From: Bufo bufo
Lineage: Eukaryota > Chordata > Amphibia > Anura > Bufonidae
Length of the DNA stretch: 64,000 bases
Reading direction: 5' to 3'
Assembly: GCF_905171765.1 (NCBI RefSeq)
Contig: NC_053397.1
Location: 1,692,946-1,756,945 of the forward strand
The translations under genes and the position numbers were made by a program. How positions within the stretch are numbered: the first letter of the stretch is position 1; every line of letters starts with the position of its first letter. Below are positions 46,517-56,024 of the stretch, one piece after another. Below the pieces are notes generated by a model. The model saw only the letters and a program-made list of their open reading frames with translations. It had not been told where the DNA came from and searched no databases.

Positions 46517-47575
46517 GCTGGGCCAGAGAACTGTACCAATTTGCGGTGTGAAACTGTGCTTTTTATGGACTGTTTTGCTGTTGTAAAGCCACCGCTTGCT
46601 GTCAGTGAATAGACAGCATCTTTTGCTCAAGATGGCCACTTAACCTGCTTGCAGGGGCGTAACTACCGGGGAAGCAGGGGAAGCAGCTGCTTCGGGGCCC
46701 AGGCTGCCAAGGGGGCCCGGCGTCATGTGTGACAGTTTATTTTCAAGTTAGTTAAATATCGATTCTTGTCTTACTGTTCAGGGCCCCTTCACAGCAGCGG
46801 CGGCGGCTCAGGGTACTGCCACCCAGCACACATACAGTCAGGTCCATAAATATTGGGACATGGACACAATTCTAACATTTCTGGCTCTATACACCACCAC
46901 AATGGATGTGAAATGAAACGGACAAGATGTGCTTTACCTGCAGACTGTCAGCTGTAATCTGAGGGGATTTACATCCACATCAGGTGAACGGTGCAGGAAT
47001 TACAGCAGTTTGCATCTGTGCCTCCCACTTGTTAAGGGACCAGAAGTAATGGGACAGAATAATAATCATCAAACTTTCACTTTTTGATACTTGGTTGCAC
47101 ATCCTTTTGCAGTCAATTACAGCCTGAAGTCTGGAACGCATAGACATCACCAGACGCTGGTCTCATCCCTGGTGATGCTCTGCCAGGCCTCTACTGCCAC
47201 TGTCTTCAGCTCCTGCTTGTTCTTGGGGCATTTTCCCTTCAGTTTTGTCTTCAGCAAGTGAAATGCTCAATCGGATTCAGGTCAGCCGCCGCCGCTGCTG
47301 TGAAGGGGCCCTGAACAGTAAGACAAGAATCGATATTTAACTAACTTGAAAATAAACTGTCACACATGGCGCCGGGCCCCCTTGGCAGCCCGGGCCCCGA
47401 AGCAGCTGCTTCCCCTGCTTCCCCGGTAGTTACGCCCCTGCAAGTAGGTTAACTGGCCATCTTGAGCAAAAGATGCTGTCTATTCACTGACAGCAAGCGG
47501 TGGCTTTACAACAGCAAAACAGTCCATAAAAAGCACAGTTTCACACCGCAAATTAGTACAGTTCTCTGGCCCAGC
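46517..47575. repeat. Palindrome with 292-bp arms
   Basis: Left arm 46517-46808 is nearly the reverse complement of 47284-47575. Inside the arms is CAGGGGCGTAACTACCGGGG (46655 on), mirrored as GGTAGTTACGCCCCTG, a phrase that looks like the terminus of a non-autonomous DNA transposon. The symmetry extends about 140 bases beyond it on both sides (TTTTGCTCAAGATGGCCA). The palindrome therefore includes flanking DNA and is not simply a pair of terminal repeats. The 475-base spacer (46809-47283) is a copy of a Tc1/L1 junction. Confidence 0.92.
46836..47283. mobile_element. Truncated Tc1 copy in palindrome spacer
   Basis: It starts with Tc1 terminus CAGTCAGGTCCATAAATATT and matches the left part of the complete Tc1 at 50317-51917 up to GCTCAATCGGATTCAGGTC, about position 50752 there. 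The 27 bases before it (46809-46835) also match the L1 flank of that Tc1. No coding part of the transposase is included apart from the last codons in reverse. Confidence 0.88.
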
Positions 47576-47663
47576 AATTTTCAATAAACAGTAGGGCTTA
47601 GTCACTTTTTAGGTGGATAATGGCACACAGTTTTGTAATCCACAATGGCGCAGATATGATCGT

Positions 47664-47682
47664 ATCCTGTTCGTGATGCCAA
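47664..47682 (-). promoter_or_regulatory. Primer-binding-like site
   Basis: The minus strand reads TTGGCATCACGAACAGGAT four bases after the proposed LTR end. A TGG start is expected for pairing with a tRNA CCA end. The tRNA identity is unknown. Confidence 0.5.
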
Positions 47683-47686
47683 TTTA

Positions 47687-48861
47687 TGCAGCACGCCAGA
47701 CCTGCAGGGTAATGCGATTGTGAGGTCACGGTTATGGGCAATCGAGGGTTACTCACTGTATTGGAGGACCCTCTGCAGGCATGCGGCAGTGAAGGAGAGG
47801 TAGACACAGTTCCTCTGGGGCACACTCTGTATGTAGGGACCAGGCCTGATGGTGGATGAGGTGCCCTGGATGTTGCAGGTGTTTTGAGTGCCTGGGGCAA
47901 GGTCCCTTTAAGAATCGTGACACCAGTGCCTGTAACGGTGGCACACCGATTTGTAGGAGCAGTAATAGAGGTACACAGATGGTATGATGAACCAAACGTT
48001 GCTTTACTTAAAACAGTCCAAACTTTGTACATACAGATGGTAATGATGCAGTCCCTTTTATCATATGTTCCACAAGCAGGCTTACATTCAATAATGGCAG
48101 GTATAATCTTGCAATATACTTGGAGGGTAAACAATTAATGCTTCACAGATCAGGCTGCACTATCTCCACAGCTATTCTAGCTGGCTGTATCCCAAGGCCC
48201 GGATGCCTCAATGCTGGCTTTAATCCTTGGTAGTTAATCTTCCTCCCGTATTGACCCTTGCTTCTATTTTATAGTACCTCTGCCCATCAGCTTACTTCTC
48301 TGAGCCGGTTGTAATGTCCTTGCTTGGTATGTAGGTGGCTGCAGGTTTCTCCCAGAAGGTCCATCTCTACTGCTGGGGTTACTTCATCTGTGCTAGCTGG
48401 ATTCAGGGTCTCCAGGCAGGCTGTACTTCTCCACTAGCCTCCTGGTGGCAACTAGCAGCCTGGACTATCCAGCTGCATGTCAGGAGGAGGTAAGAAGACA
48501 GGTTGGCATTAGCAGGAGGTGCTTCAAACCCACATGCAGTTGTGCATATATATAGGGGAGCAGATCCTGCATTTGTGGCCCGTTGCTAATGGCAATCCCC
48601 AGCAAAATGCATACAATGGAGGATGCCCGCAGCGAACCACAAGTACCACAATAGACATCCTACACACGGTAACAAGTGCGGATGTAATAATTAATATAAC
48701 AATATAACAGAACAATAACGAACACAGGTGCACTCTGCAGTAATACTAAATCCTCAAACTGATTTTAAAATTGAGAGATTAGTCAACATGTCCCACGGTG
48801 TAGAACATGTCTTAAGCCCGGACACCGCGACAAGGTTTCTCAAGTAGCCCGGGACCCTACA
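47687..48861 (-). mobile_element. 5' LTR of a retroelement (about 1175 bp)
   Basis: On the minus strand it starts TGTAGGGTCCCGGGCTACTT at 48861 and, by position of the primer-binding-like site, ends ..GTGCTGCA at 47687. The phrase CTTTAAAGGG-type, TTCTTAAAGGGACC (about 47916-47903), and a T-rich R-like region lie within. The internal region is cut at about 47576 by the palindrome. A 178-codon minus-strand frame (47598-48134) crosses the LTR and PBS and is not considered a gene. Confidence 0.5.
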
Positions 48862-49327
48862 CATTGGGTTTGAAGCACCTCCTGCTAATGCCAACCTGTC
48901 TTCTTAGTTTGTATATATAGTTTTCTGGAGGTGTATAAACTCCTATTCAAATGTGCCTGTTTTCCATCTACAGGCCACATTTAGGTGCACCTGTGAGGCC
49001 TGGGACATATCAGCCAGTCTTGAGTGGGACTCACAGACTCCTCCCTCCTCCCATTGCAGGCATGGCCACATGCTGGAGGTAACTGGTGAGTTGTTTGTGA
49101 GTCGGCCTCATGCTCCTGTAATTTGCCCACTGGCTCCTGGTATTGCCCATATGGCTCAGGTTGGAGAGTGTAGGGTCCCGGGCTACTTGAGAAACCTTGT
49201 CGCGGTGTCCGGGCTTAAGACATGTTCTACACCGTGGGACATGTTGACTAATCTCTCAATTTTAAAATCAGTTTGAGGATTTAGTATTACTGCAGAGTGC
49301 ACCTGTGTTCGTTATTGTTCTGTTATA
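48703..49327. repeat. Inverted LTR-end repeat, about 159-bp arms
   Basis: TGTAGGGTCCCGGGCTACTT... begins at 49169 on the plus strand and at 48861 on the minus strand. The two arms (48703-48861, 49169-49327) are almost identical as far as CGTTATTGTTCTGTTATA, then diverge. The spacer is 307 bases and includes GGGTTTGAAGCACCTCCTGC (48867), itself an inverted copy of 48491-48535. It looks like two LTR starts facing away from each other. Confidence 0.88.
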
Positions 49328-49660
49328 ATGTCAGGAGGAGGCCCTCAGCATGTCTCTGGCTGAGATGTCCTCTCTTCTGTCTCCACAGACTCCTGACTAC
49401 AGACTGACTCCTCCCTGTCTGGGCCTGAACATTTATACTAGGGGCTCCCTATCTCCCTCTAGTGTCTAGGATGCTACACTACACCCCAATAGGCCTGCTA
49501 TGCATGTCACAGGGGAAACAACACATGTAATAACACATAGAAAATACATTAAAGTATATAGTTAAATATAATATCACTGTCCCTTAGGAGTAGGAGTAAC
49601 ACGTGACCCAATTGACCCTTGTGTAGTGCCCACCCCTACCTAGTGGGACACTACACTAGG
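49328..49660. other. No gene; possible LTR remainder
   Basis: The region continues from the plus-strand LTR-like start. GGATGCTACA (about 49468-49477) could be an LTR end. A small inverted repeat, GTAGTGCCCAC and GTGGGACACTAC, lies at 49624-49656. No coding potential. Confidence 0.35.
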
Positions 49661-49664
49661 ACTT

Positions 49665-50018
49665 CTCTGCGGAATGGCGGTGGGATATAGAGCCAACGAT
49701 CAAATATTGCAACCCTCTAGCACTGGCATGTAATATCACATATCGACCAGCAGGATCTAAGTGTACTGAATGAATCTGAAACGGGAGACTCTTAGTGATT
49801 AAAACAGAAACCCCTCTAGCGTGATCTGAGTATACTGCGTGATACGTGGGGCCTATTCAAGGACGTCGCAAAGCAAGTACTTTCTGACCTTGAAGGTGCG
49901 TTTCTTGCAATAACACTATATCTGGGTTATACTTCTTCAGATAATTAAAAACTAAAGACCTTTTAATCTTATTATTAAGACCTCTAACGTTCCAGGAAAG
50001 TAACTTAACGTCATTTTA
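49665..50018 (-). pseudogene. L1-like ORF2, endonuclease N-terminal part
   Basis: On the minus strand the first residues read LLSWNVRGLNNKIKR (about 50006-49962), with the asparagine of the AP-endonuclease fold. They are followed by YNPDIVLLQETHL (about 49938-49900), holding the catalytic glutamate in Q-E-T-H. Further on comes YSDHARGVSVLI (about 49830-49795), the SxxxRGVxxLI motif. A stop interrupts the frame just after QKVLALRRP (about 49872). The domain nicks target DNA to prime reverse transcription. The rest of the protein is absent. Confidence 0.88.
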
Positions 50019-50316
50019 CCCGCCAGAGAAGAAATAGTCAATATCTTGGTCCGATGAAGGCACAGTCACTCACACATACATAGCGTATTAGAAATGATTC
50101 CAACACAAACCCCCCCCCCCAACCCACCCCGCCCAATCCTTCCCAACATAGTTGAGCTTAAATCCCTTAACTAGCAAACTTTCGGGTATGATAGCCCTCC
50201 CTAACCCTTTAGAGGAGCATGTATACCATATAGGTACATCAGTGAGGAAAGGCAAGTAAACAATGTCTCCTAGTACAGTGCGTGCCTGCTCAGGGTACTG
50301 CCACCCAGCACACATA

Positions 50317-51917
50317 CAGTCAGGTCCATAAATATTAGGACATGGACACAATTGTAACATTTTTGGCTCTATACACCACCACAATGGATGTGAGATGAAA
50401 CGGACAAGATGTGCTTTACCTGTAGACTGTCAGCTTTACATCCAAATCAGGTGAACGGTGCAGGAATTACAGCAGTTACATATGTGCCTCCCACTTGTTA
50501 AGGGACCAAAAGTAATGGGACAGAATAATAATCATAAATCAAACTCTCACTTTTTAATACTTGGTTGCAAATCCTTTGCAGTCAATTACAGCCTGAAGTC
50601 TGGAACGCATAGACATCACCAGACGCTGGTTTCATTCCTGGTGACGCTCTGCCAGGCCTCTACTGCAACTGTCTTCAGCTCCTGCTTGTTCTTGGGGCAT
50701 TTTCCCTTCAGTTTTGTCTTCAGCAAGTGAAATGCTCAATCGGATTCAGGTCCGGTGATTGCAGAACATTCCACTTCTTTCCCTTATAAACTCTTTGGTT
50801 GCTTTTGCAGTATGCTTTGGGTCGTTGTCCATCTGCACTGTGAAGAGCCGTCCAATGAGTTCTGAAGCATTGGGCTGAATATGAGCAGATAATATTGCCC
50901 GAAACACTTCAGAAGTCATCCTGCTGCTTCTGTCAGCAGTCACATCATCAATAAACACAAGAGAAGCAGGTCCATTGGCAGCCATACATGCCCACGCCAT
51001 GACACTACCACCACCATGCTTCACTGATGAGGTGGTATGCTTAGGATCATGAGCAGCTCCTTTCCTTCTCCATACTCTTCTCTTCCCATCACTCTGGTAC
51101 AAGTTGATCTTGGTCTCATCTGTCCATAGGATGTTGTTCCAGAACTGTGAAGGCTTTTTTAGATATCGTTTGGCAAACTCTAATCTGGCCTTCCTGTTTG
51201 AGGCTCACCAATGGTTTCCATCTTGTGGTGAACCCTCTGTATTCACTCTGGTGAAGTCTTCTCCTGATTGTTGACTTTGACACACATACACCTACCTCCT
51301 GGAGAGTGGTCTTGATCTGGACAACTGTTGTGAAGGGCGTTTTCTTCACCAGGGAAAGAATTATTCATCCACCACAGTTGTTTTCCGTGGTCTTCCGGGT
51401 CTTTTGGTGTTGCTGAGCTCACCGGTGCGTTCCTTCTTTTTAAGAATGTTCCAAGCAGTTGTTTTGGCCAGGCCTAATGTTCTTGCTATCTCTCTGATGG
51501 GTTTGTTGTGTTTTTCAGCCTAATGATGGCTTCACTGATAGTGACAGCTCTTTGGATCTCATCTTGAGAGTTGACAGCAACAGATTCCAAATGCAGATAG
51601 CAGACTGGAAATGACCTCTGACCTTTTATCTGCTCATTGTAATGGGAATAATGAGGGAATAACACACACCGGCCATGGAACAGCTGAGAAGACAATTGTC
51701 CCATTACTTCTGGTCCCTTAACAAGTGGGAGGCACAGATGTAACTGCTGTAATTCCTGCACCGTTCACCTGATCTGGATGTAAATCCCCTCAGATTACAG
51801 CTGACAGTCTGCAGGTAAAGCACATATTGTCCGTTTCATTTCACATCCATTGTGGTGGTGTATAGATCCAAAAATGTTAGAATTGTGTCCATGTCCCAAT
51901 ATTTATGGACCTGACTG
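50317..51917 (-). mobile_element. Complete Tc1 transposon (1601 bp) inside L1
   Basis: Left terminus CAGTCAGGTCCATAAATATT (50317 on) and right terminus AATATTTATGGACCTGACTG (51898-51917) are inverted repeats. TA lies on both sides (50315-50316, 51918-51919), the expected target duplication. The transposase is on the minus strand. It separates L1 ORF1 from ORF2 and so is younger than the L1 insertion. Confidence 0.95.
50730..51520 (-). pseudogene. Tc1 transposase (frameshifted)
   Basis: The frames are in pieces. 51349-51116 carries part of the second DNA-binding subdomain (TLQEVGVCVSKSTIRRRLHQ). 51102-50746 carries the catalytic core: KHGGGSVMAWACMAANGPA, then [14 protein letters not shown] with the second aspartate (about 50838-50797). 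In another frame, [10 protein letters not shown] (about 50764-50735) has the third acidic residue. Upstream, helix-turn-helix remnants extend to about 51520 in broken frames. The first catalytic aspartate should lie near 51120 (W-S-D-E style) at the join of the two main pieces. Non-functional without correction of at least two frame changes. Confidence 0.87.
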
Positions 51918-52115
51918 TATATGAGGTTAACTTCTATTAATATACAAAACCAAAAATTAGGGACTATAGTAGGAACAACAGTAATGCGGTAAATCTTAAC
52001 ACTTCCGCCTCCCCCATGACTCTCCTGTCAGCAATGAAATCTAGCATTTAAGCAATTATTAACTCTTTCAGACATCACCGCCAGAGTTCAATCCGTCAGC
52101 GGTGAGGACGTGCAT

Positions 52116-52850
52116 TCAGGTTTCTGTCGATCCTTCTTCAGGAGTATTAAAAAAACGGACAATTTCTCCATCTTGCACCCGCAAACAGTAAGGGTAGATC
52201 ATTGCATATTTCACATTCTTATCTCTCAGCCGCGCTCGGACCTCAGTGAACTGCTTCCTTTTCTTCTGGACCTTCGCAGTAAAGTCCGGGTAAAGTGACA
52301 AGCGGACATTCTCATAGGTGATGTTGCCCTTCTGTCTGGCGGCCAACAGAATAGCGTCTCCATCCCTGTAGTTCAGGATTCTCATAATGAAAGGCCTTGC
52401 AGGGGATCCCGGCGGTGAAGGCCTAGTCGGGCCCCGATGTGCCCTCTCTACAACAAAGCAGCTGGAGAGAGTGGTAGGATGCAGAACCTCTTTTATGAGT
52501 TGTTCCGCGAATATTTTTGGGGTAGACCCCTCCACTGGCTCCGGGAGGCCCAGAATACGGATGTTATTACGTCTGCTACGGTTTTCAGCATCTTCCGCTC
52601 TGGCCTGTAGCATCTGGACCTGCTGTAACCGCCTCCTGGTGTCATTTCCAACCGCTCTAGACGCATCTTCCACGTCGCTTACTCTTTGCTCCACTGCAGA
52701 CGTTCTCTCACGTATTTAGTCAGAATCGCGGCGTAAACAGCTGAGATCGGACTGGAGATGGTCTATCTTTGTTGTAAGAGCAGCTTGACGAGCCGCTATT
52801 GCTTTCACAATTTGAGAGGCTTCAGCAGAGGCCACAGGGATATGGGAGCC
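52116..52850 (-). pseudogene. L1-like ORF1 protein
   Basis: This is an RNA-binding chaperone of L1-type LINEs, packaging element RNA. The N-terminal part is a coiled coil (heptad-like stretch ALTTKIDHLQSDLSCLRR and on), with one in-frame stop at about 52719. Then come AEDAENRSRRNNIRILGLPE (about 52605-52546), the hallmark start of the RNA-recognition domain, and a C-terminal domain with ARPFIMRILNYRD and YPDFTAKVQKKRKQF. It ends at about 52116. The true N-terminus is missing. Confidence 0.87.
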
Positions 52851-52852
52851 TC

Positions 52853-53370
52853 CCAGGGGCGTAACTAGAAGTGACTGGGCCCCACAGCAAATTTTTGTAT
52901 GGGGCCCCCTCCCCCCCAAGAAAACTACTGATCGTTACACAAAAACAAGCCCTCACATAGACCGAAATATAGAAAAGTAATTTTTTAAAGTAATTAAACC
53001 AAATAAAAACTATACAACTTTTGTATCGTATTGAGCCGCAGAATAAAGATGTCATTTTTAGTGAACGCCGTGATGTCAAAACCTCAAAAACCTTGGCGGA
53101 ATTGTGTGTGTTTTTTATTTTATTTTTGTTTAACCCACAAAGAATTAATTTTTTTCCTGCTTTCTGATACAAGACATGGTAAATTAAGTGGCGACATTTA
53201 AAAAATGCATCTTGTCCCACACAAAAAAAGCCCTCATATGACTCTGTGAATGGAAAAATAAAAAGGTTATGGCTAATGTAAAAATGAAAATGGGCCGGTC
53301 TTTAAGGGGTAAAAGGTATCAAACTACAATGTTTTATATTGCTTGCTCTTTTTGAGAGCATCAGGGTTTT
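52853..53370. repeat. Dispersed anuran-type repeats
   Basis: CAGGGGCGTAACTAGAAGTG (52853-52872), followed by a GGGCCCC-rich stretch and a C-run, is a third occurrence of the CAGGGGCGTAACTA phrase found in the palindrome arms. From 52935 to 53330 AT-rich DNA contains ACAAGCCCTCACATAGACCG and AAAAGCCCTCATATGACTCT, two similar phrases in a pattern I associate with a common frog repeat. No gene. Confidence 0.4.
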
Positions 53371-53875
53371 TGCACATTTTACATACACAGCTCTGCTACA
53401 CACACAGCTCTGCGTGGCACATTATATATCACTGTGTTGCACATTTTACATACACAGCTCTGCTACACACACAGCTCTGCGTGGCACATTATATATCACT
53501 GTGTTGCACATTTTACATACACAGCTCTGCTACACACACAGCTCTGCGTGGCACATTATATATCACTGTGTTGCACATTTTACATACACAGCTCTGCTAC
53601 ACACACAGCTCTGCGTGGCACATTATATATCACTGTGTTGCACATTTTACATACACAGCTCTGCTACACACACAGCTCTGCGTGGCACATTATATATCAC
53701 TGTGTTACACATTTTACATACACAGCTCTGCTACACACACAGCTCTGCGTGGCACATTATATATCACTGTGTTACACATTTTACATACACAGCTCTGCTA
53801 CACACACAGCTCTGCGTGGCACATTATATATCACTGTGTTACACATTTTACATACACAGCTCTGCTGTGCACATT
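53371..53875. repeat. 67-bp minisatellite (about 7.5 copies)
   Basis: The unit TGCACATTTTACATACACAG + CTCTGCTACACACACAGCTC + TGCGTGGCACATTATATATC + ACTGTGT recurs every 67 bases (53371, 53438 and so on) with almost no variation. All three plus frames are open and give 205-215-codon artefacts. Confidence 0.96.
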
Positions 53876-54368
53876 ATACATCCCTGTGTCGCATACAGCT
53901 CTGCTACATACACCACACACACTACTGTGCTGGATTCACACTATACACCTATCCAGGGCCGGTAGCGAATCTACATTTGGGCAAATTTAACATTTCTGCC
54001 CCTAATGATTCGTCCATTTCTTGCTCCCCCCCCCATGTGCCAATATCATAGTGCCATCCTCTCCCCCTGCCCCCTAATGTGCCAGTATCAAGTGCCTCTC
54101 TCCTCCCCCCTCCATGTGCCAGTATCATAGTGCCATCCTCGCCCCCTAATGTGCCAGTATCAAGTGCCTCTCTCCCCCCCCCCCCCATGTGCCAGTATCA
54201 TGGCGCCAATAGCCCCCCTCCCCCATGGCAGTAAAGTAACAGTCCGGTATTTAAAAAAAAACAAAAAACTTTTCTACGTACCTCCATGTCAGCGATGCGA
54301 TGCAGGCCTCTGCATCTTCCTGTGTTCCCAGCAGCCTCTAGTGTTGAAGATTTGGTGCTCGTGTTCCT
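53876..54368. other. Paralogue of 45.9-46.1 kb: C-rich units and splice-like site
   Basis: No gene. After the end of the 67-bp array, 54027-54230 repeats CATGTGCCAGTATCATAGTG units like those at 45110-45950. Then CCTCCATGTCAGCGATGC (54281-54298) matches the region upstream of the first tRNA-like palindrome, here with donor-like GTACGT on the minus strand. Confidence 0.6.
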
Positions 54369-54776
54369 ATTTAGCCTGTCTTTCAGAAAAGTTTAAGATG
54401 GGATTCAAACTCTTGACCTTCTGTATCAGAGGCAAAGCACCTAACCACATAGCTATGACAGCTGTACAGGTAATTACTTAAAAAAAAAAAAACTTCTACT
54501 TCTACTGTAGATAACTTTGATACCTAGTGTACAACCATACACATGACAGTTGCCCCAACACACCCAGCTCTGCTAAATCCATACACAGTGTGCTGGGGCA
54601 GCTGTCATGTGTATGTACACTAGGTATCAAAGTTACCTACAGTAGAAGTCTTATTTTTTATTTTTATTTTTTAAAGTAACTTGTAATACAGCTGTCATAG
54701 CTATGTGGGTAAATGCCTTGCCTCTGATGTGAGAGTTCGAATCCCAGGAGAAACTTTTCTGAAAGACATGTTAAAT
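54369..54776. repeat. Palindromic element with two inverted tRNA-like ends, copy 2
   Basis: Arms 54369-54562 and 54588-54776 are inverted repeats (ATTTAGCCTGTCTTTCAGAA against TTCTGAAAGACATGTTAAAT outermost). The left end on the minus strand has TGGTTAGGTGC (54447-54437) and AGTTTGAATCC (54411-54401). The right end on the plus strand has TGTGGGTAAATGC (54704-54716) and AGTTCGAATCC (54734-54744). The centre is CACACCCAGCTCTGCTAAATC. It is related to copy 1 in all parts except the central duplication. Confidence 0.8.
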
Positions 54777-54892
54777 GAGATTTAAATACAAGGGTCTCGT
54801 AGCTCAGAGTGTGTGCCTCAGCTCTGCAGGGATAGACAGGACACGCTGTCGGGTGCAGGGCCCCGAAGCAGTCGCTTCCTGTAGGGAATAAC

Positions 54893-55425
54893 CACCCTCT
54901 GTTTTCTATCCCTCAGCCAGTTACTTACCCACATACAGACGTTTTCTCCCAGTCCGAGCATTCTCATTTTATATACTAACCTTTTATGCGGTACAGTGTC
55001 AAATGCTTTGGAGAAGTCCAGATATACGACATCCATTGATTCACCGCTGTCAAGTCTAGAACTTACCTCCTCATAGAAACTGATTAAATTAGTCTGACAT
55101 GACCGATCCCTCACGTAGCCATGCTGATATGGCGGTATTTGCTTATTTTCATTGAGATCTTCCAAGATAGCATCTCTCAGAAAACATCAAACAGTTTACC
55201 CACAGCAGATGTTAAACTTACCGGCCTATAGTTTCCAGGCTCTGTTTTTGGACCCTTTTTGAATATTGGCACCACATTTGCTATGCGCCAATCCAGTATA
55301 GAGTCTGTAAATATCAGAAATAAGGGTCTGGCTATGACATTACTTAATTCATTTAGGATACGGGGGTGTATGCCATCTGGTCCTGGCGATTTGTCTATTT
55401 TAATCTTTATAGAGTAAGTATAGAG
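54893..55425 (-). pseudogene. CR1/L2-like LINE reverse transcriptase fragment, copy 1
   Basis: On the minus strand the RT begins with KSPGPDGIHPRILNELSNVI (about 55405-55346). Then come IANVVPIFKKGPKTEPGNYR (about 55291-55232) and PVSLTSAVGKLFD. After a frame change (about 55175) it continues with YQHGYVRDRSCQTN and motif A, VVYLDFSKAFDTVPHKR (about 55038-54988), with the catalytic aspartate. It ends at WLRDRKQRVV (about 54900), where an unrelated repeat starts. Endonuclease and the YADD region are absent. The sequence is nearly identical to the start of copy 2 on the other strand. Confidence 0.9.
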
Positions 55426-56024
55426 TTATTTAAAAAAAACTAAAACAAACTAAAACTAGATAATTTACAAAAAAAATAGAAGACAATTTGAAATGTTTAC
55501 ATATTTTATTCATCGAAAACATATCATTTATTTAACCACAAATAATGGTTATCCCTATAAAAATTAAAAATAAACTATGTTTTAAGGGAGTCTGTCAGCA
55601 GGTAACATTGTAGGGCACGTCAAACTCTTTTAGACAGGACCTTTTTTATCTGGTCAGATGCTCCCATATTGAGAAATTCTGACTTTTAGGGCTCGTGCAC
55701 ATGTGCCGCCCGTTCTGTGCACCGCAAATTGCTGTCCCCAATGCACAGGCAAGGTCTGTGTGGCTTGAGCAGATCTGTCCACAGTGCAGGGGCATAGACA
55801 GAAAACCCACAGAAGCGCTCCGTAGTGCGTAGGATCGGGGACCCAGTCAGCATCCGTGATGCAGTGCACAAACGATGAGCCCTTATTAATATGAAAATGA
55901 GTTTCCAAGTGCTATTCTGTGCAAGAGGTAAAAGGAACCACCAAGTAGCACTGTCACACTCATCTAAGCATGCATGATAGGGGCGGAATAGTATTTATGG
56001 CGCTGAGAAGCAGTTATTAGATCA
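55426..56024. other. No gene; AT-rich DNA and a dispersed repeat
   Basis: AT-rich sequence runs to 55580. AAGGGAGTCTGTCAGCAGGT (55586) and AGGGCTCGTGCACATGTGCC (55689) look like starts of dispersed anuran repeats. An 84-codon minus frame (55654-55908) has no recognisable domain. Confidence 0.35.

Larger units (their letters stand above)
49665..52855 (-). mobile_element. L1-like LINE, truncated and split by Tc1
   Basis: On the minus strand an ORF1 region (52855-52116) is followed by an inter-ORF spacer, an inserted complete Tc1 (50317-51917), and the start of ORF2 with an AP-type endonuclease (about 50018-49665). Reverse transcriptase is missing because the copy is cut at about 49660. The 5' end is cut at about 52855, where a GGGGCGTAACTA-type repeat begins. 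The ORF1-then-ORF2 order and both domain types are those of the L1/Tx1 group. Confidence 0.82.

Noticed and set aside
47598..48134. 178-codon minus-strand frame as a gene
   Set aside because: It runs through a proposed LTR end and a primer-binding-like site, and no domain is recognisable.
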